A stretch of DNA of 64,000 nucleotides from Hydractinia symbiolongicarpus. Lineage: Eukaryota; Cnidaria; Hydrozoa; Anthoathecata; Hydractiniidae. This document shows positions 63,801 to 64,000 of this stretch, piece after piece. Within the stretch, counting starts at the first letter, position 1, and every line of letters begins with the position of its first letter. The translations under genes were made by a program, and so were the position numbers. The notes beneath the pieces are model-generated. The model worked only from the letters and a program-made list of their open reading frames with translations. It ran no database searches and was not told the DNA's origin. The stretch spans positions 23,292,001 to 23,356,000 of the forward strand of contig NC_079888.1 in assembly GCF_029227915.1 (NCBI RefSeq), written 5' to 3'.

Positions 63801-64000
63801 TTTACGGGAAATCGCAGGTTTTCGTTTGCCGGCGATTAAACTTCTTTTTTTCAGCGTCTCATCAAAAATGAAAACATTCTTGAAAACTACAAGTCTCATG
63901 CGTTTTAGTGGTGAAAAAATAATATAAAAAATCGTTCGGGAAATGGGTTTACTCCCTGGGTACTTTCTTTGTATACTTTTGACTATACGGGCCAAGCCTG
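57831..64000 (+). repeat. Rearranged 6-mer domain to the window end
   Basis: Monomers of the same six kinds continue in reshuffled order. TTACACCCTGGG copies at 57882 and 61728 are 3846 bp apart with matching neighbours. CCCTAGG copies lie at 58491, 60112, 62337 and 63348. The stretch from 54852 resembles that from 60112 (offset 5260), and the GCGCTTAAAC/H/C/A run at about 58520-59139 recurs at about 63380-63995 (offset 4856). The array is cut within a monomer by the window end. Confidence 0.78.

Larger units (their letters stand above)
1..64000 (+). repeat. Tandem satellite DNA array, ~203-bp monomer, whole window
   Basis: Landmark motifs such as ATGAGTTTAC, GTATAC, GCCGGCGATTAAAC and GCGTTTTAGTGG recur about every 202-203 bp from the first to the last base. 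Successive ATGAGTTT starts at 51, 253, 455 and 658 show the spacing. At this period about 316 copies fit. All copies lie in the same orientation and I saw no unique sequence, transposon or gene between them. Every reading frame is closed within about one monomer because the A/T-rich TAATTTAA segment supplies stops and the period is not a multiple of three. What is seen is a homogeneous satellite. That it is heterochromatic or centromere-associated eukaryotic DNA is inference from this organisation. The monomer is not one I recognise, so no family name is given. Confidence 0.98.

Noticed and set aside
5882-63995. Recurring open frames of 61-82 codons on both strands (for example plus 8540-8734, minus 37017-37265)
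   Set aside because: They fall at fixed positions of the monomer, appear and vanish with single satellite variants (for example TAATATA in place of TAATTTA lets the minus frame run to 82 codons), have no consistent ribosome-site or splice context and show no domain. They are by-products of the repeat.
1-64000. CRISPR array
   Set aside because: The repeats are about 203 bp and abut directly, with no short repeat separated by unique spacers and no cas genes.
1-64000. Telomeric, rDNA or transposon-derived sequence
   Set aside because: No short telomere-like motif runs, no rRNA-like conserved segments, no terminal inverted repeats, target-site duplications or transposase/reverse-transcriptase frames were seen.

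Overview
The whole 64 kb window is one uninterrupted tandem satellite DNA array. A monomer of about 203 bp (mostly 202-203 bp) repeats head to tail, always in the same orientation, from base 1 to base 64000; that is roughly 316 copies. The first and last copies are cut by the window edges. I found no protein-coding gene, rRNA, tRNA, transposon, CRISPR array or stretch of unique DNA. The open frames of 61-82 codons are by-products of the monomer: the same frames recur wherever the same monomer variant recurs.

This is the organisation of heterochromatic (centromeric, pericentromeric or subtelomeric) DNA of a eukaryote. The taxon cannot be named from the sequence and I do not recognise the monomer. 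One hint: the reference monomer (12597-12799, about 37% GC) carries 12 CpG against about 7 expected from its base composition. That argues against long-term heavy CpG methylation, and fits many insects and other invertebrates better than vertebrates or most plants. This is an inference only.

The monomers fall into recognisable sequence types, named here for convenience. A is canonical, with GGCCAAGCCCGGG or the form lacking one C. B has GGCCGAGTCCGGG followed by TTTAGGGAAA, and usually AAACTGC. C has ACTCACAGGGTAC with ATTCGACTATACGTG. E has GAAATAATAATTT, usually CCCTGTGTAC and GTCCAGGATTTACGG. D is a half-monomer haplotype with CGTCCCATCAAATATG and GTGGTAAAAAAATAATATA. H has ATGGGCTTTAGTGG and ATCCTTCTGG. 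A short type of about 188 bp lacks 14 bp.

On top of the monomers lie many local higher-order duplications, each a whole number of monomers and nearly identical between copies. Left to right: 12-mer, 2427 bp (640-4907); 5-mer, 1013 bp (5190-7200); 7-mer, 1416 bp (7930-10761); 3-mer, 608 bp (10560-11775); 5-mer, 1013 bp (11787-14115); 2-mer to 8-mer mosaics including the short monomers (14116-27009); 11-mer, 2216 bp (27010-31525); 5-mer, 1013 bp (31127-33165); a nested pair, 17-mer of 3445 bp inside a 45-monomer offset of 9116 bp (34379-48046); 12-mer, 2431 bp (47800-53700); 6-mer, about 1213 bp (54000-64000). No single higher-order unit dominates. The window looks like an array under continuing in-register unequal exchange or local amplification. 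All offsets and boundaries were read by eye from marker variants; boundaries are good to about one monomer or better.
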